Source: Pseudoxanthomonas sp. PXM02 (GTDB taxonomy: Bacteria; Pseudomonadota; Gammaproteobacteria; Xanthomonadales; Xanthomonadaceae). Taken from it: a stretch of 64,000 nucleotides of DNA. The notes below the pieces were generated by a model. That model worked only from the letters and a program-made list of their open reading frames with translations. It was not told the origin of the DNA and did not search any database. A program made the translations under genes and the position numbers. Positions 8,476-19,414 of the stretch are shown one piece after another. Every line of letters begins with the position of its first letter. Within the stretch, counting starts at the first letter, position 1. The DNA lies in contig NZ_JACVAK010000005.1 of NCBI RefSeq assembly GCF_014851805.1, forward strand, positions 1 to 64,000, written 5' to 3'.

Positions 8476-9237
8476 ATGACCGATTTCATCGTCGCCATTC
8501 CCGCCCGGTATGCCGCGTCCCGCCTGCCGGGCAAGCCGCTGCGATTGCTCGGCGGCACGCCGCTGGTCGTGCATGTCGCCCGGCGCGCACTGGCCGCGGG
8601 CGCACGCGAAGTCTGGGTGGCGACCGACGACGGCCGTATCCGCAACGCTCTCCAGGGCACGGAAGTGCAGGTGGCAATGACCTCCGAGCGGCATGCCTCG
8701 GGCAGTGACCGCCTGGCCGAATGCGCCGACATTGCGGGCTGGGCGGACGACGCGCTGGTGGTGAATTTGCAGGGGGACGAACCGTTCGCGCCGCCGGCCG
8801 GTATCCGGACCGTCGCCGAGACGCTGGCTTCCAGCGGCGCGGAGATGGCGACGCTGGCAGTCCCGGTGGACGATGCGGCCACGCTGTTCGATCCCAATGC
8901 GGTCAAGCTGGTGCGCGCAGTCAATGGCGACGCGCTGTACTTCAGTCGTGCTCCCATCCCCTGGCCCCGTGACGCGTTCGCGCAATCGCGAGACGTACTG
9001 CCGCCCGGACAGTGGCTGCGGCATATCGGCATCTACGCCTACCGCGCGGGGTTCCTGCGCCGTTTCTCGACCATGCCGCCGGGCTACCTGGAGCAGGTGG
9101 AGTCGCTGGAGCAGCTGCGGGTGCTGGAGGCGGGTCATCGCATCGCCGTCGCACTGACGCCCGAGCCGTTTCCTCCAGGCGTCGATACGCCGGAGGACCT
9201 CGCGCGTGCCGAGGCGATCCTGCAGGCGCAGGCATGA
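8476..9237 (+). CDS. kdsB: 3-deoxy-manno-octulosonate cytidylyltransferase KdsB
   Basis: A 253-residue cytoplasmic enzyme that activates Kdo with CTP for lipopolysaccharide inner core synthesis. It shows the family start [19 protein letters not shown] (nucleotide binding), then [20 protein letters not shown] and the C-terminal SLEQLRVLE. Length matches the family. It follows lpxK by 33 bp and its TGA overlaps the ATG of the downstream phosphatase gene (ATGA), so the three are likely one operon. Confidence 0.96.
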   Translation: MTDFIVAIPARYAASRLPGKPLRLLGGTPLVVHVARRALAAGAREVWVATDDGRIRNALQGTEVQVAMTSERHASGSDRLAECADIAGWADDALVVNLQGDEPFAPPAGIRTVAETLASSGAEMATLAVPVDDAATLFDPNAVKLVRAVNGDALYFSRAPIPWPRDAFAQSRDVLPPGQWLRHIGIYAYRAGFLRRFSTMPPGYLEQVESLEQLRVLEAGHRIAVALTPEPFPPGVDTPEDLARAEAILQAQA

Positions 9238-9698
9238 AACTACTGGTCGTGTGCCTGGGCAACATCTGCCGCTCGCCGATGGCGGAGGGCGCATTGCGTG
9301 CACGCCTGGCATCGTCGCCGCTGGCCGGGCGCGTCGAGGTGGACTCCGCGGGAACCGGCGGCTGGCATGCCGGCGAGCCGCCGGACCGTCGCGCCATCGC
9401 CTGCGCCCGTGGGCACGGCGTCGACATCGCTGGGCAGCGGGCACGCCAGTTGACCGTCAAGGATTTCGAAGAGTTCGACTGGATCCTCTGCGCTGACCAA
9501 GTCAACGTCCGCGACGTGCTCCGCCTCGCGCCATCGGGCCGCCGCGATCGCGTTGCCCTGCTGCTGGAGTGGGCCGGCGTCGAGGCAGGCGGCGAGGTGC
9601 CTGACCCTTATACCGGCGGGCCGGAGGACTTCCAGCAGGTCTGGCGACTGGTCGATTCGGCCGCACAGGCGGTCGTGGCGCGGCTCGCCGCAGGGTGA
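9234..9698 (+). CDS. Low-molecular-weight protein tyrosine phosphatase
   Basis: A 154-residue protein with the phosphate-binding loop CLGNICRS (Cys7 nucleophile, Arg13) and the acid motif DPYTGG (Asp124), the complete active site of the LMW-PTP family. Bacterial members either control exopolysaccharide tyrosine kinases (Wzb-like) or have other targets such as arsenate; no kinase or polysaccharide export gene is nearby, so the partner is unknown. ATG 9234 overlaps the kdsB stop and gives a product that begins exactly at the P-loop, as usual. Upstream frame extension to 9012 lies inside kdsB and was rejected. Confidence 0.93.
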   Translation: MKLLVVCLGNICRSPMAEGALRARLASSPLAGRVEVDSAGTGGWHAGEPPDRRAIACARGHGVDIAGQRARQLTVKDFEEFDWILCADQVNVRDVLRLAPSGRRDRVALLLEWAGVEAGGEVPDPYTGGPEDFQQVWRLVDSAAQAVVARLAAG

Positions 9699-9729
9699 GA
9701 CTGCGGCATAATCAGGGAGGATGACGGAC

Positions 9730-11145
9730 ATGACTTTGGCGCCTGAACTGCCGCGTGGCCTGCAATGGCTCAACGCGCCCTCGACCACGTTGCACGAGCA
9801 GCGGGGCCGCATCGTCGCGCTGGCCTTCGTCAGCAGCGCGTCCGCCTGGTGCGGTCAGCGACTCAACGAGCTGGCCGTGCTGCAGGCCCGATACCTGGGT
9901 CGGCTCCAGGCGCTGGCGATCCACGTGCCGCGTTTCGACAGCGAGCGCGACCCGCAGGCCGCGCTTAAGCGGTTGCGCCGCCATGGCCTGTCGCTGCCGC
10001 TAGCGCACGACGCCGACTGGGTGGCCTGGCAACGCTTTGGGGTGGAATCGTGGCCCACGGTGTTGCTGATCGATGGCGAGGGCAACGTCCAGCATCGCGC
10101 TGCGGGCGCTGACGGGCTGGCGGACCTGGAACGGCAGATCGCGCGTCTCTGCGACGGCCTGCATTCGCCGCCGGACGATGACTTCCGCAGCTTCCGTGAA
10201 GCCCACCCCGAACCGCGGATGCCGCTGTGCTTCCCTACCGGACTGGTCGCCACGCCGGACCGCCTGTTCGTGGCCGACAGCGGCCACCACCGTGTGCTGG
10301 AGTGCAACCATCACGGCCGGGTGATCCGCCAGTTCGGCATGGGAACCCCGGACTTCGCCGACGGTGAACTGAATCACGCCGCCTTCCGCCGTCCGCAGGG
10401 CCTGGCGCTGGTGCGTGAATCGCTCTACGTCGCCGATACAGGCAATCACGCCCTGCGGCGCATCAACCTGCCGACCAGTTCGGTGGACACACTGTGCGGC
10501 AACGGCCGGGCAGGCGAGCCGAGCGAAGGGGTTGTCACGGCACCGCGCGACGTGGCGCTCAACCAGCCGCAGGCGCTGGTGGTCAACAACAACCAGATCT
10601 TCCTGGCGATGGCGGGCGACAACCGGGTCTGGAGCTACGACCTCGGCACACGCGAGATCCGCTCGCGCGCTGGCTCGGGTCAGCTCGATGTCCGCGACGG
10701 CAGTGGACCGATGGCTGCTTTCGCGCAACCCGCCAGCCTCACGGCGGCGCTGCAGACCCTGTACGTGTGCGATGCCGTGGGTTCGGCCGTGCGCTCGCTA
10801 CAGTTGCGTGGCGATACGGTGCAGACACTGGTCGGGCAGGGCGCGTGGAGCTTCGGCGATGCCGACGGCCCGCGTGATCGCGCCCAGTTGCAGCATCCGC
10901 AGGCGGTGGCGCTGAGTCCGGATTCGCCGGTCATGTGGATCGCCGACAGCGGCAACGGCACGCTCCGCACGCTGCGCCTCGGCGGCGGCGAACTGGCTAC
11001 CGTCGCGCTGCCGCGGCGCCTGCAGGGCCCCGCTGGCCTGTCCGTGGCCGCCGGCGCGGTGTGGATCGCCGAGACCGATGCCCACGCGGTGCTGCGCTAC
11101 GATATCGCCACCGGCGAACTGAGCCACGTTCCGATCGACGAATGA
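9730..11145 (+). CDS. Thioredoxin-fold protein with NHL beta-propeller repeats
   Basis: A 471-residue protein. Residues 1 to about 135 have a thioredoxin-like pattern (GRIVALAFVSS, WLxxxR region, VESWPTVLLIDGEGNV with the cis-Pro), but the redox motif is SAWC rather than CxxC, leaving one Cys. The rest holds about six NHL-type repeats (FVADSGHHRVLECN, YVADTGNHALRRIN, WIADSGNGTLRTL) forming a beta-propeller. NHLRC2-like proteins share this layout; the bacterial function is unknown. ATG 9730 is preferred over ATG 9721 because GGAGG (9716-9720) abuts the latter but is 9 bases from the former. Its stop overlaps the uvrC start. No signal peptide, so it should be cytoplasmic. Confidence 0.82.
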   Translation: MTLAPELPRGLQWLNAPSTTLHEQRGRIVALAFVSSASAWCGQRLNELAVLQARYLGRLQALAIHVPRFDSERDPQAALKRLRRHGLSLPLAHDADWVAWQRFGVESWPTVLLIDGEGNVQHRAAGADGLADLERQIARLCDGLHSPPDDDFRSFREAHPEPRMPLCFPTGLVATPDRLFVADSGHHRVLECNHHGRVIRQFGMGTPDFADGELNHAAFRRPQGLALVRESLYVADTGNHALRRINLPTSSVDTLCGNGRAGEPSEGVVTAPRDVALNQPQALVVNNNQIFLAMAGDNRVWSYDLGTREIRSRAGSGQLDVRDGSGPMAAFAQPASLTAALQTLYVCDAVGSAVRSLQLRGDTVQTLVGQGAWSFGDADGPRDRAQLQHPQAVALSPDSPVMWIADSGNGTLRTLRLGGGELATVALPRRLQGPAGLSVAAGAVWIAETDAHAVLRYDIATGELSHVPIDE

Positions 11146-12989
11146 GCGGTAGTCCCCAGGCGGAATTCGACGGCAAGGCCTTCGCGGCTGCGCTGAGCAC
11201 CGCGCCGGGCGTGTACCGCATGTACGCGGCCGACGATGCCCTGCTGTACGTCGGCAAGGCGGGTGCGCTGCGCAAGCGCGTGACCAGCTACTTCAACAAC
11301 TCCCCCAAATCCCCGCGCATCCTGTCGATGCTGTCGCAGGTCGCGCGGATGGACGTGACGGTCACCCGCACCGAAGCCGAAGCCCTGCTGCTGGAAAACC
11401 AGCTGATCAAGTCGCTGACGCCGCGCTACAACGTGCTGCTGCGCGACGACAAAAGCTATCCCTATGTCCTGCTCACGCGCGAGGACTGGCCGCGCATCGC
11501 CTTCCATCGTGGCGCGCGAGCGGTGCCCGGGCGCTACTTCGGCCCGTACCCCAGTGTCATCGCGGTGCGCGAGACGCTGAACCTGATGCAGAAGCTGTTC
11601 CGCATCCGCAATTGCGAGGACAGCGTGTTCCACAACCGGTCGCGCCCCTGCCTGCAATACCAGATCGGCCGCTGCAGCGGGCCGTGCGTCGGGCTGGTGG
11701 CGGAGGCCGACTACACCGAATCCGTGCGTCAGGCCACGTTGTTCCTCGATGGCCGCAGCGATGAACTGACGCGCGAACTCGGCGCCGCGATGGAGCAGGC
11801 CAGCGCGAATCTCGAATTCGAGCAGGCGGCGCGATTACGCGATCTGGTCGCGTCGATCCGCACCCTGCAGGCGCGCCAGTACGTGGACGGCCACGCCGCC
11901 GATCTGGACGTGCTGGCCTGCGCCATGCAGGGCAGCCAGGCCTGCGTGCTGCTGCTCGCCTTCCGCGATGGCCGCAACCTGGGTACGCGCACCTTCTTCC
12001 CGAAGACCAATGGCGAGGATTCCGCCGAGGAAGTGCTGGGCGCCTTTGTGTCGCAGTATTACGCCGAGCAGCCGGCGCCACAGGAAATCGTGCTGGATCG
12101 CGAGATTCCCGAGGCCGAGCTGATCGAGCATGCGCTCGCTGCTTCAGCGGGGCGCAAGGTACAGCTGAAATGGAACGTCCGCAGCGAACGTGCGGGCTAT
12201 CTCGACCTTGCCCGGCGCAACGCCGAAATCGCGCTGGTGACCGAACTCGGCAGTCGCAACGCGCAGACCGCACGCAGCGAAGCGCTGAAGGAACTGCTCG
12301 GTCTGCCCGAAGTGGCCAAGCGCATCGAATGCTTCGATATCAGCCACACGATGGGCGAAGCGACCGTCGCGTCCTGCGTGGTGTTCGACGCCAACGGCGC
12401 AGTGCGTTCGCAATACCGTCGCTACAACATTACCGGGATCACCCCGGGCGACGACTTCGCCGCCATGCACCAGGCGATCGAGCGTCGCTTCCGGCGGGCG
12501 GTGGAGGAGGGCGGGGTCCTGCCTGATGTGCTGCTGATCGACGGCGGTGCAGGCCAGCTGGCACAGGCGCAGGCCGCGCTGGCGGATCTGGGTGTGGATG
12601 GCGTGACCCTGGTCGGCGTCGCCAAGGGCGTCGAGCGGAGGGCCGGGCATGAGGCACTGGTGCTGCCGGATGGCCGCGAACTGCGTCCGGGCGCGGCGTC
12701 GCCGGCGCTGCAGTTGATCCAGCAGGTGCGCGACGAAGCGCACCGGTTCGCGATCACCGGCCACCGCGGCAAGCGTCAGAAAGCGCGCATGACCAGCAAG
12801 CTGGAGGATATCCCCGGCATCGGTCCGCGACGGCGTGCGAGCCTGCTGAAGCATTTCGGGGGACTGGCCGGCCTGAAGGCGGCCGGCGCCGACGAGATCG
12901 CCCGCGTCGACGGCGTGAATGCCGCACTGGCCGAGCGAATCTACGCTAACCTGCACGGGCTGCCGTCCCCCGAGGCAGGAAAAGAGTAA
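11142..12989 (+). CDS. uvrC: Excinuclease ABC subunit C UvrC
   Basis: A 615-residue nucleotide excision repair nuclease that makes the 3' and 5' incisions beside lesions bound by UvrB. The GIY-YIG nuclease is at the N-terminus (GVYRMY...LLYVGKA), with the UVR motif around residues 205-240 (LEFEQAARLRDLVASI), the RNase H-like domain (IECFDISHTMGE; LIDGGAGQLAQA) and C-terminal helix-hairpin-helix pair (DIPGIGPRRRASLLKHFGG). ATG 11142 overlaps the stop of the NHL gene (ATGA). The open frame further upstream is inside that gene and was rejected. pgsA follows, the usual order in gammaproteobacteria. Confidence 0.97.
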   Translation: MSGSPQAEFDGKAFAAALSTAPGVYRMYAADDALLYVGKAGALRKRVTSYFNNSPKSPRILSMLSQVARMDVTVTRTEAEALLLENQLIKSLTPRYNVLLRDDKSYPYVLLTREDWPRIAFHRGARAVPGRYFGPYPSVIAVRETLNLMQKLFRIRNCEDSVFHNRSRPCLQYQIGRCSGPCVGLVAEADYTESVRQATLFLDGRSDELTRELGAAMEQASANLEFEQAARLRDLVASIRTLQARQYVDGHAADLDVLACAMQGSQACVLLLAFRDGRNLGTRTFFPKTNGEDSAEEVLGAFVSQYYAEQPAPQEIVLDREIPEAELIEHALAASAGRKVQLKWNVRSERAGYLDLARRNAEIALVTELGSRNAQTARSEALKELLGLPEVAKRIECFDISHTMGEATVASCVVFDANGAVRSQYRRYNITGITPGDDFAAMHQAIERRFRRAVEEGGVLPDVLLIDGGAGQLAQAQAALADLGVDGVTLVGVAKGVERRAGHEALVLPDGRELRPGAASPALQLIQQVRDEAHRFAITGHRGKRQKARMTSKLEDIPGIGPRRRASLLKHFGGLAGLKAAGADEIARVDGVNAALAERIYANLHGLPSPEAGKE

Positions 12990-12996
12990 GCCTGCG

Positions 12997-13710
<714 letters not shown>

Positions 13711-13739
13711 GTTTTTCGTCCTGAGAGGGACGGTCCACC

Positions 13740-13760
13740 AAACCCCGTTCGCGGGGTTTT
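13740..13760 (+). terminator. Rho-independent terminator after tRNA-Gly copy 1
   Basis: CCCCG-TTCG-CGGGG stem with flanking AAA/TTTT, 30 bp after the tRNA. The T-run is short. Confidence 0.65.
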
Positions 13761-13882
13761 GTGTTGTAGGGCGCCTTGAAAAAGCGCCTGGATTGCGCCA
13801 GTCTGGCGTGGTCGCCACCGGCCCGGTGGCAATGTGGTGATCCGGCGGACGGCAAGTCGATATCGGCTCCGCTGAAAGATTC

Positions 13883-13956
13883 GGCCTCGTGGCAGAGTGG
13901 TGATGCACCGGATTGCAAATCCGTTTACAGCGGTTCGATTCCGCTCGAGGCCTCCA
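13883..13956 (+). tRNA. tRNA-Cys (GCA)
   Basis: 74 nt, acceptor GGCCTCG/CGAGGCC, discriminator T, encoded CCA. The anticodon loop TTGCAAA gives anticodon GCA, and the T arm is GGTTCGATTCC. It lies between the two identical tRNA-Gly genes. Confidence 0.96.
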
Positions 13957-13987
13957 ATGTAGAAGACGGTGCATGCATCGTCGCCCC

Positions 13988-14063
<76 letters not shown>

Positions 14064-14088
14064 GATTGGCTCCTCTTGGAGCACGCAC

Positions 14089-14110
14089 GAAGCCCCGCTT
14101 GCGGGGCTTC
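14089..14110 (+). terminator. Terminator-like hairpin after tRNA-Gly copy 2
   Basis: GAAGCCCCGC-TT-GCGGGGCTTC, a 10-bp perfect stem. It has no real T-run, so it could also be a processing hairpin between tRNAs. Confidence 0.55.
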
Positions 14111-14177
14111 GTCGTTTCCGGCCCCTGGCGTGGAAGCCGCTTTCCAATGCGCCGTGAGTGAGGCACGCTATCGGCGG

Positions 14178-14264
14178 GCCCGGATGGCGAAACTGGTAGA
14201 CGCATCGGACTTAAAATCCGCCGGCCGCAAGGCCATGCCGGTTCGATTCCGGCTCCGGGCACCA
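14178..14264 (+). tRNA. tRNA-Leu (UAA)
   Basis: 87 nt with acceptor GCCCGGA/TCCGGGC, a long variable arm, and encoded CCA. The anticodon loop TTAAAAT gives anticodon UAA. Confidence 0.96.
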
Positions 14265-14280
14265 CCGTGACGTTGCCGCC

Positions 14281-14427
14281 TCAGCGCCGACGCTTCCTCT
14301 CTTCCTCGCGCACCTTGCGGCGTACGAACAGCGCCACGAAGACGCTGATTCCCACCATGACGATGCTGCCACCGATGGCCAGCCAGCCGACGGGTTCCAT
14401 CAGGATTTCGCGCAGGATCGGATGCAT
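14281..14427 (-). CDS. Small single-span membrane protein (48 aa)
   Basis: A 48-residue reading frame from ATG 14427, with GGGGAG about 9 bases upstream. The product has a short N-terminus, one membrane helix (VGWLAIGGSIVMVGISVFVA, about residues 13-32) and a strongly basic tail (RRKVREEERKRRR), which predicts a cytoplasmic C-terminus. It resembles small xanthomonad membrane proteins of unknown function (perhaps DUF3149-like, not certain). It is divergent from the GltB-like gene, and a perfect FNR-type box (14485-14498) lies 58 bp upstream of its start, so it may be induced at low oxygen. Good start signal, sensible topology and a regulatory site argue that it is real. Confidence 0.65.
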   Translation of the reverse strand: MHPILREILMEPVGWLAIGGSIVMVGISVFVALFVRRKVREEERKRRR

Positions 14428-14484
14428 GTCGTGTTCTCCCCGGTCGTGGTGGAGTCAACGTCGCATCGCATGCATTGCCAGGCA

Positions 14485-14498
14485 TTGATCCGGATCAA
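14485..14498. promoter_or_regulatory. FNR/ANR-type operator, perfect palindrome
   Basis: TTGATCCGGATCAA fits TTGAT-N4-ATCAA, the FNR/ANR/DNR consensus, with no mismatch. Centre 14491.5. It lies between the divergent 48-aa gene and the GltB-like gene. If TAGAAT at 14551-14556 is the -10 of the latter, the box centre falls near -71, a usual class I position. Confidence 0.7.
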
Positions 14499-14582
14499 GC
14501 CTGCAGGCGCGGTCAATCGTTGCTGCGACCTGTCGCCGCAGGCCATGTCTTAGAATCAGGGCTGGCCCACGGGAGACTGCCT

Positions 14583-16205
14583 ATGCAGCGTTACCTCGCC
14601 TATGTCGTCAGCATCGTGCTGGCGCTTGCTTCGCTGGTGCTCGCGCTGTTCTGGCCGGTCGCGTGGTGGAGTGTCGCGCTGTTCGGCGCGCTGGTGCTGC
14701 TCGGAACCTGGGACGTACTGCAGACGCGCAGCACCCTGCGTCGCAACTATCCCGTGCTGGCGCACTTCCGCTACGGACTCGAATCCGTTGGTCCCGAAAT
14801 CCGCCAGTACTTCATCGAAGGCGACACGGCGGAAGTGCCGTTCTCGCGGCAGCAGCGGGCGCTGGTCTACCAGCGTGCGAAGGGCGTCAGCGACGTGGTG
14901 CCGTTTGGTAGCCAGCAGGACGTGTATGGCGTGGACTACGAGTGGATCAACCATTCGATGGCACCGACCAGCGTGGATTCGCACGATTTCCGCGTGGTGA
15001 TCGGCGCGGGCACGGCGCAGCCGTATTCGGCGAGCGTGTTCAACATCTCGGCGATGAGCTTCGGTTCACTGTCGGCCAATGCGGTGCGCGCGCTGAACGA
15101 AGGCGCGCGGCGCGGCAACTTCTACCACGATACCGGCGAGGGCTCGATCTCGCCGTACCACCGCGAGAAGGGCGGGGATCTGGTCTGGGAGATCGGCTCA
15201 GGCTATTTCGGATGCCGTGACGAGCAGGGTCGCTTCAGCGAGGCGCGCTTCATCGAGAACGCGCATTCGCCGCAAGTGAAGATGATCGAACTGAAACTGT
15301 CCCAGGGTGCCAAGCCCGGCCATGGCGGTGTGCTGCCGGCGGCCAAGGTCACGGCGGAGATCTCGGTCACGCGTGGCGTTCCGATGGGGCACGACTGCGT
15401 GTCGCCGGCAAAGCATTCCGCGTTCTCCACGCCGGTCGAACTGCTGCAGTTCGTCGCGCGCCTGCGGGAGCTCTCGGGCGGCAAGCCGACCGGATTCAAG
15501 CTGGCGATCGGCCATCCCTGGGAGTGGTTCGGCATCGCCAAGGCCATGCACGAGACCGGGCTGCTGCCGGACTTCATTGTGGTGGATGGCGCTGAAGGCG
15601 GCACCGGGGCCGCACCGGCCGAATTCATCGACCATGTCGGCGTGCCGATGCACGAGGCATTGCTGTTGGTCCACAACACGCTGGTCGGCCTGAACCTGCG
15701 TGATCGCATCAGGATCGGCGCCGCCGGCCGGATCATCAGCGCGTTCGATATCGCGCGCACCATGGCCATGGGTGCCGACTGGTGCAACGCGGCCCGCGGC
15801 TTCATGTTCGCGCTGGGTTGCATCCAGTCGCAGAGCTGCCACAACGACCGCTGCCCCACCGGCGTGGCCACGCAGGACCCGAAGCGCTGGAAGCACCTCG
15901 ATGTCCCGGACAAATCGGTGCGCGTGCAGCAGTTCCACGACAACACGCTCAAGGCGCTGCGCGACATGCTGTGTGCGGCGGGGCTGGAACACCCCCAGCA
16001 ACTCGGGCCGGAGCACATCCTGCGGCGCGTCTCGCCGATCGAGGTCCGTTCGCTGGCGGCGCTTTACCGCTTCCTGGAGCCGGGCGAGCTGCTGGACCGG
16101 GTGCCGTCGCATGCGGTGTTCCGCGACTTCTGGCCCGAGGCGCGGAGCGACGCGTTCGCGCCGCCGCGCCGGGTCAGCGCGCTGTGCGACACCAAGGACC
16201 GGTGA
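14583..16205 (+). CDS. FMN-binding glutamate synthase-like protein (GltB central-domain family)
   Basis: A 540-residue protein. Two hydrophobic helices at the start (about 5-45) are followed by the glutamate synthase FMN/3Fe-4S domain: NISAMSFGSLS, GEGSISPYH, KPGHGGVLPA, VVDGAEGGTGAAP and a cluster motif with Cys413, Cys419 and Cys424 (C-x5-C-x4-C). It has no amidotransferase or NADPH subunit domain, so it cannot act as an ordinary GOGAT alone. Stand-alone membrane-anchored members of this family are widespread and of uncertain function. ATG 14583 has GGGAGA 6 bases upstream; the frame open further upstream lacks such a site. The FNR-type box 85 bp upstream suggests oxygen control. Confidence 0.85.
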   Translation: MQRYLAYVVSIVLALASLVLALFWPVAWWSVALFGALVLLGTWDVLQTRSTLRRNYPVLAHFRYGLESVGPEIRQYFIEGDTAEVPFSRQQRALVYQRAKGVSDVVPFGSQQDVYGVDYEWINHSMAPTSVDSHDFRVVIGAGTAQPYSASVFNISAMSFGSLSANAVRALNEGARRGNFYHDTGEGSISPYHREKGGDLVWEIGSGYFGCRDEQGRFSEARFIENAHSPQVKMIELKLSQGAKPGHGGVLPAAKVTAEISVTRGVPMGHDCVSPAKHSAFSTPVELLQFVARLRELSGGKPTGFKLAIGHPWEWFGIAKAMHETGLLPDFIVVDGAEGGTGAAPAEFIDHVGVPMHEALLLVHNTLVGLNLRDRIRIGAAGRIISAFDIARTMAMGADWCNAARGFMFALGCIQSQSCHNDRCPTGVATQDPKRWKHLDVPDKSVRVQQFHDNTLKALRDMLCAAGLEHPQQLGPEHILRRVSPIEVRSLAALYRFLEPGELLDRVPSHAVFRDFWPEARSDAFAPPRRVSALCDTKDR

Positions 16206-16217
16206 CCGTTGGATCCG

Positions 16218-16247
16218 TTGACCGCCCCCCCGGTCCGCGGCTATCAT
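16218..16247 (+). promoter_or_regulatory. Sigma-70 promoter of tRNA-Val
   Basis: TTGACC (16218-16223), 18-bp spacer, TATCAT (16242-16247). The start would be near 16254, 12 bases before the tRNA. Confidence 0.65.
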
Positions 16248-16265
16248 TCGCGCCCCGATGATTTC

Positions 16266-16340
16266 GGGCGGTTAGCTCAGCGGTAGAGCACTGCTTTCAC
16301 ACGGCAGGGGTCACAAGTTCGAAACTTGTACCGCCCACCA
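16266..16340 (+). tRNA. tRNA-Val (CAC)
   Basis: 75 nt, acceptor GGGCGGT/ACCGCCC, discriminator A, encoded CCA. The anticodon loop TTCACAC gives anticodon CAC, and the T arm is AGTTCGAAACT. Confidence 0.96.
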
Positions 16341-16349
16341 GTTCCAGCG

Positions 16350-16376
16350 AAAAGCCCGGCCTTGGCCGGGCTTTTT
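16350..16376 (+). terminator. Rho-independent terminator after tRNA-Val
   Basis: AAAAGCCCGGCC-TT-GGCCGGGCTTTTT: a long GC-rich stem and a T-run. Confidence 0.9.
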
Positions 16377-16630
16377 CGTTTCGGTCTCCGCCGCATTCCA
16401 GGGTCTTTCCGCGGGCCTTGACGACGACCTCCGGGACATGTGTCGAACGGGCGCATAAGTGCTTGTTTCTCGGGCCGAAACGGCCGGTCTGGTGCGCCCG
16501 GTGTGGTACACTCGGCACGCTGCAGAACCCGCCGGAATCCCCGCCTGTCGCTGCCTCGCCGGCCCACGCCGGCTAGGCCCGTTTTGGCCGCGATTCCGGC
16601 CCGAGACAACCTGAGAAACACGGAACCCGA

Positions 16631-19321
<2,691 letters not shown>

Positions 19322-19333
19322 CGGTCGATTTAC

Positions 19334-19369
19334 ATGAAAGCGTGCGGGGTTTGACCCCGCCGCTTTCAT
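19334..19369 (+). terminator. Long hairpin after gyrA
   Basis: ATGAAAGCG/CGCTTTCAT stacked on GCGGGGT/ACCCCGC with a 3-base loop and one bulged T. It has no T-run, so it may act as terminator or as an mRNA 3'-end stabiliser. A TATACT element at 19380-19385 could be the -10 of yfhM. Confidence 0.65.
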
Positions 19370-19414
19370 CCCTGCGTTCTATACTGCCGATACGACCACG
19401 GCAGGGAACGGCAC

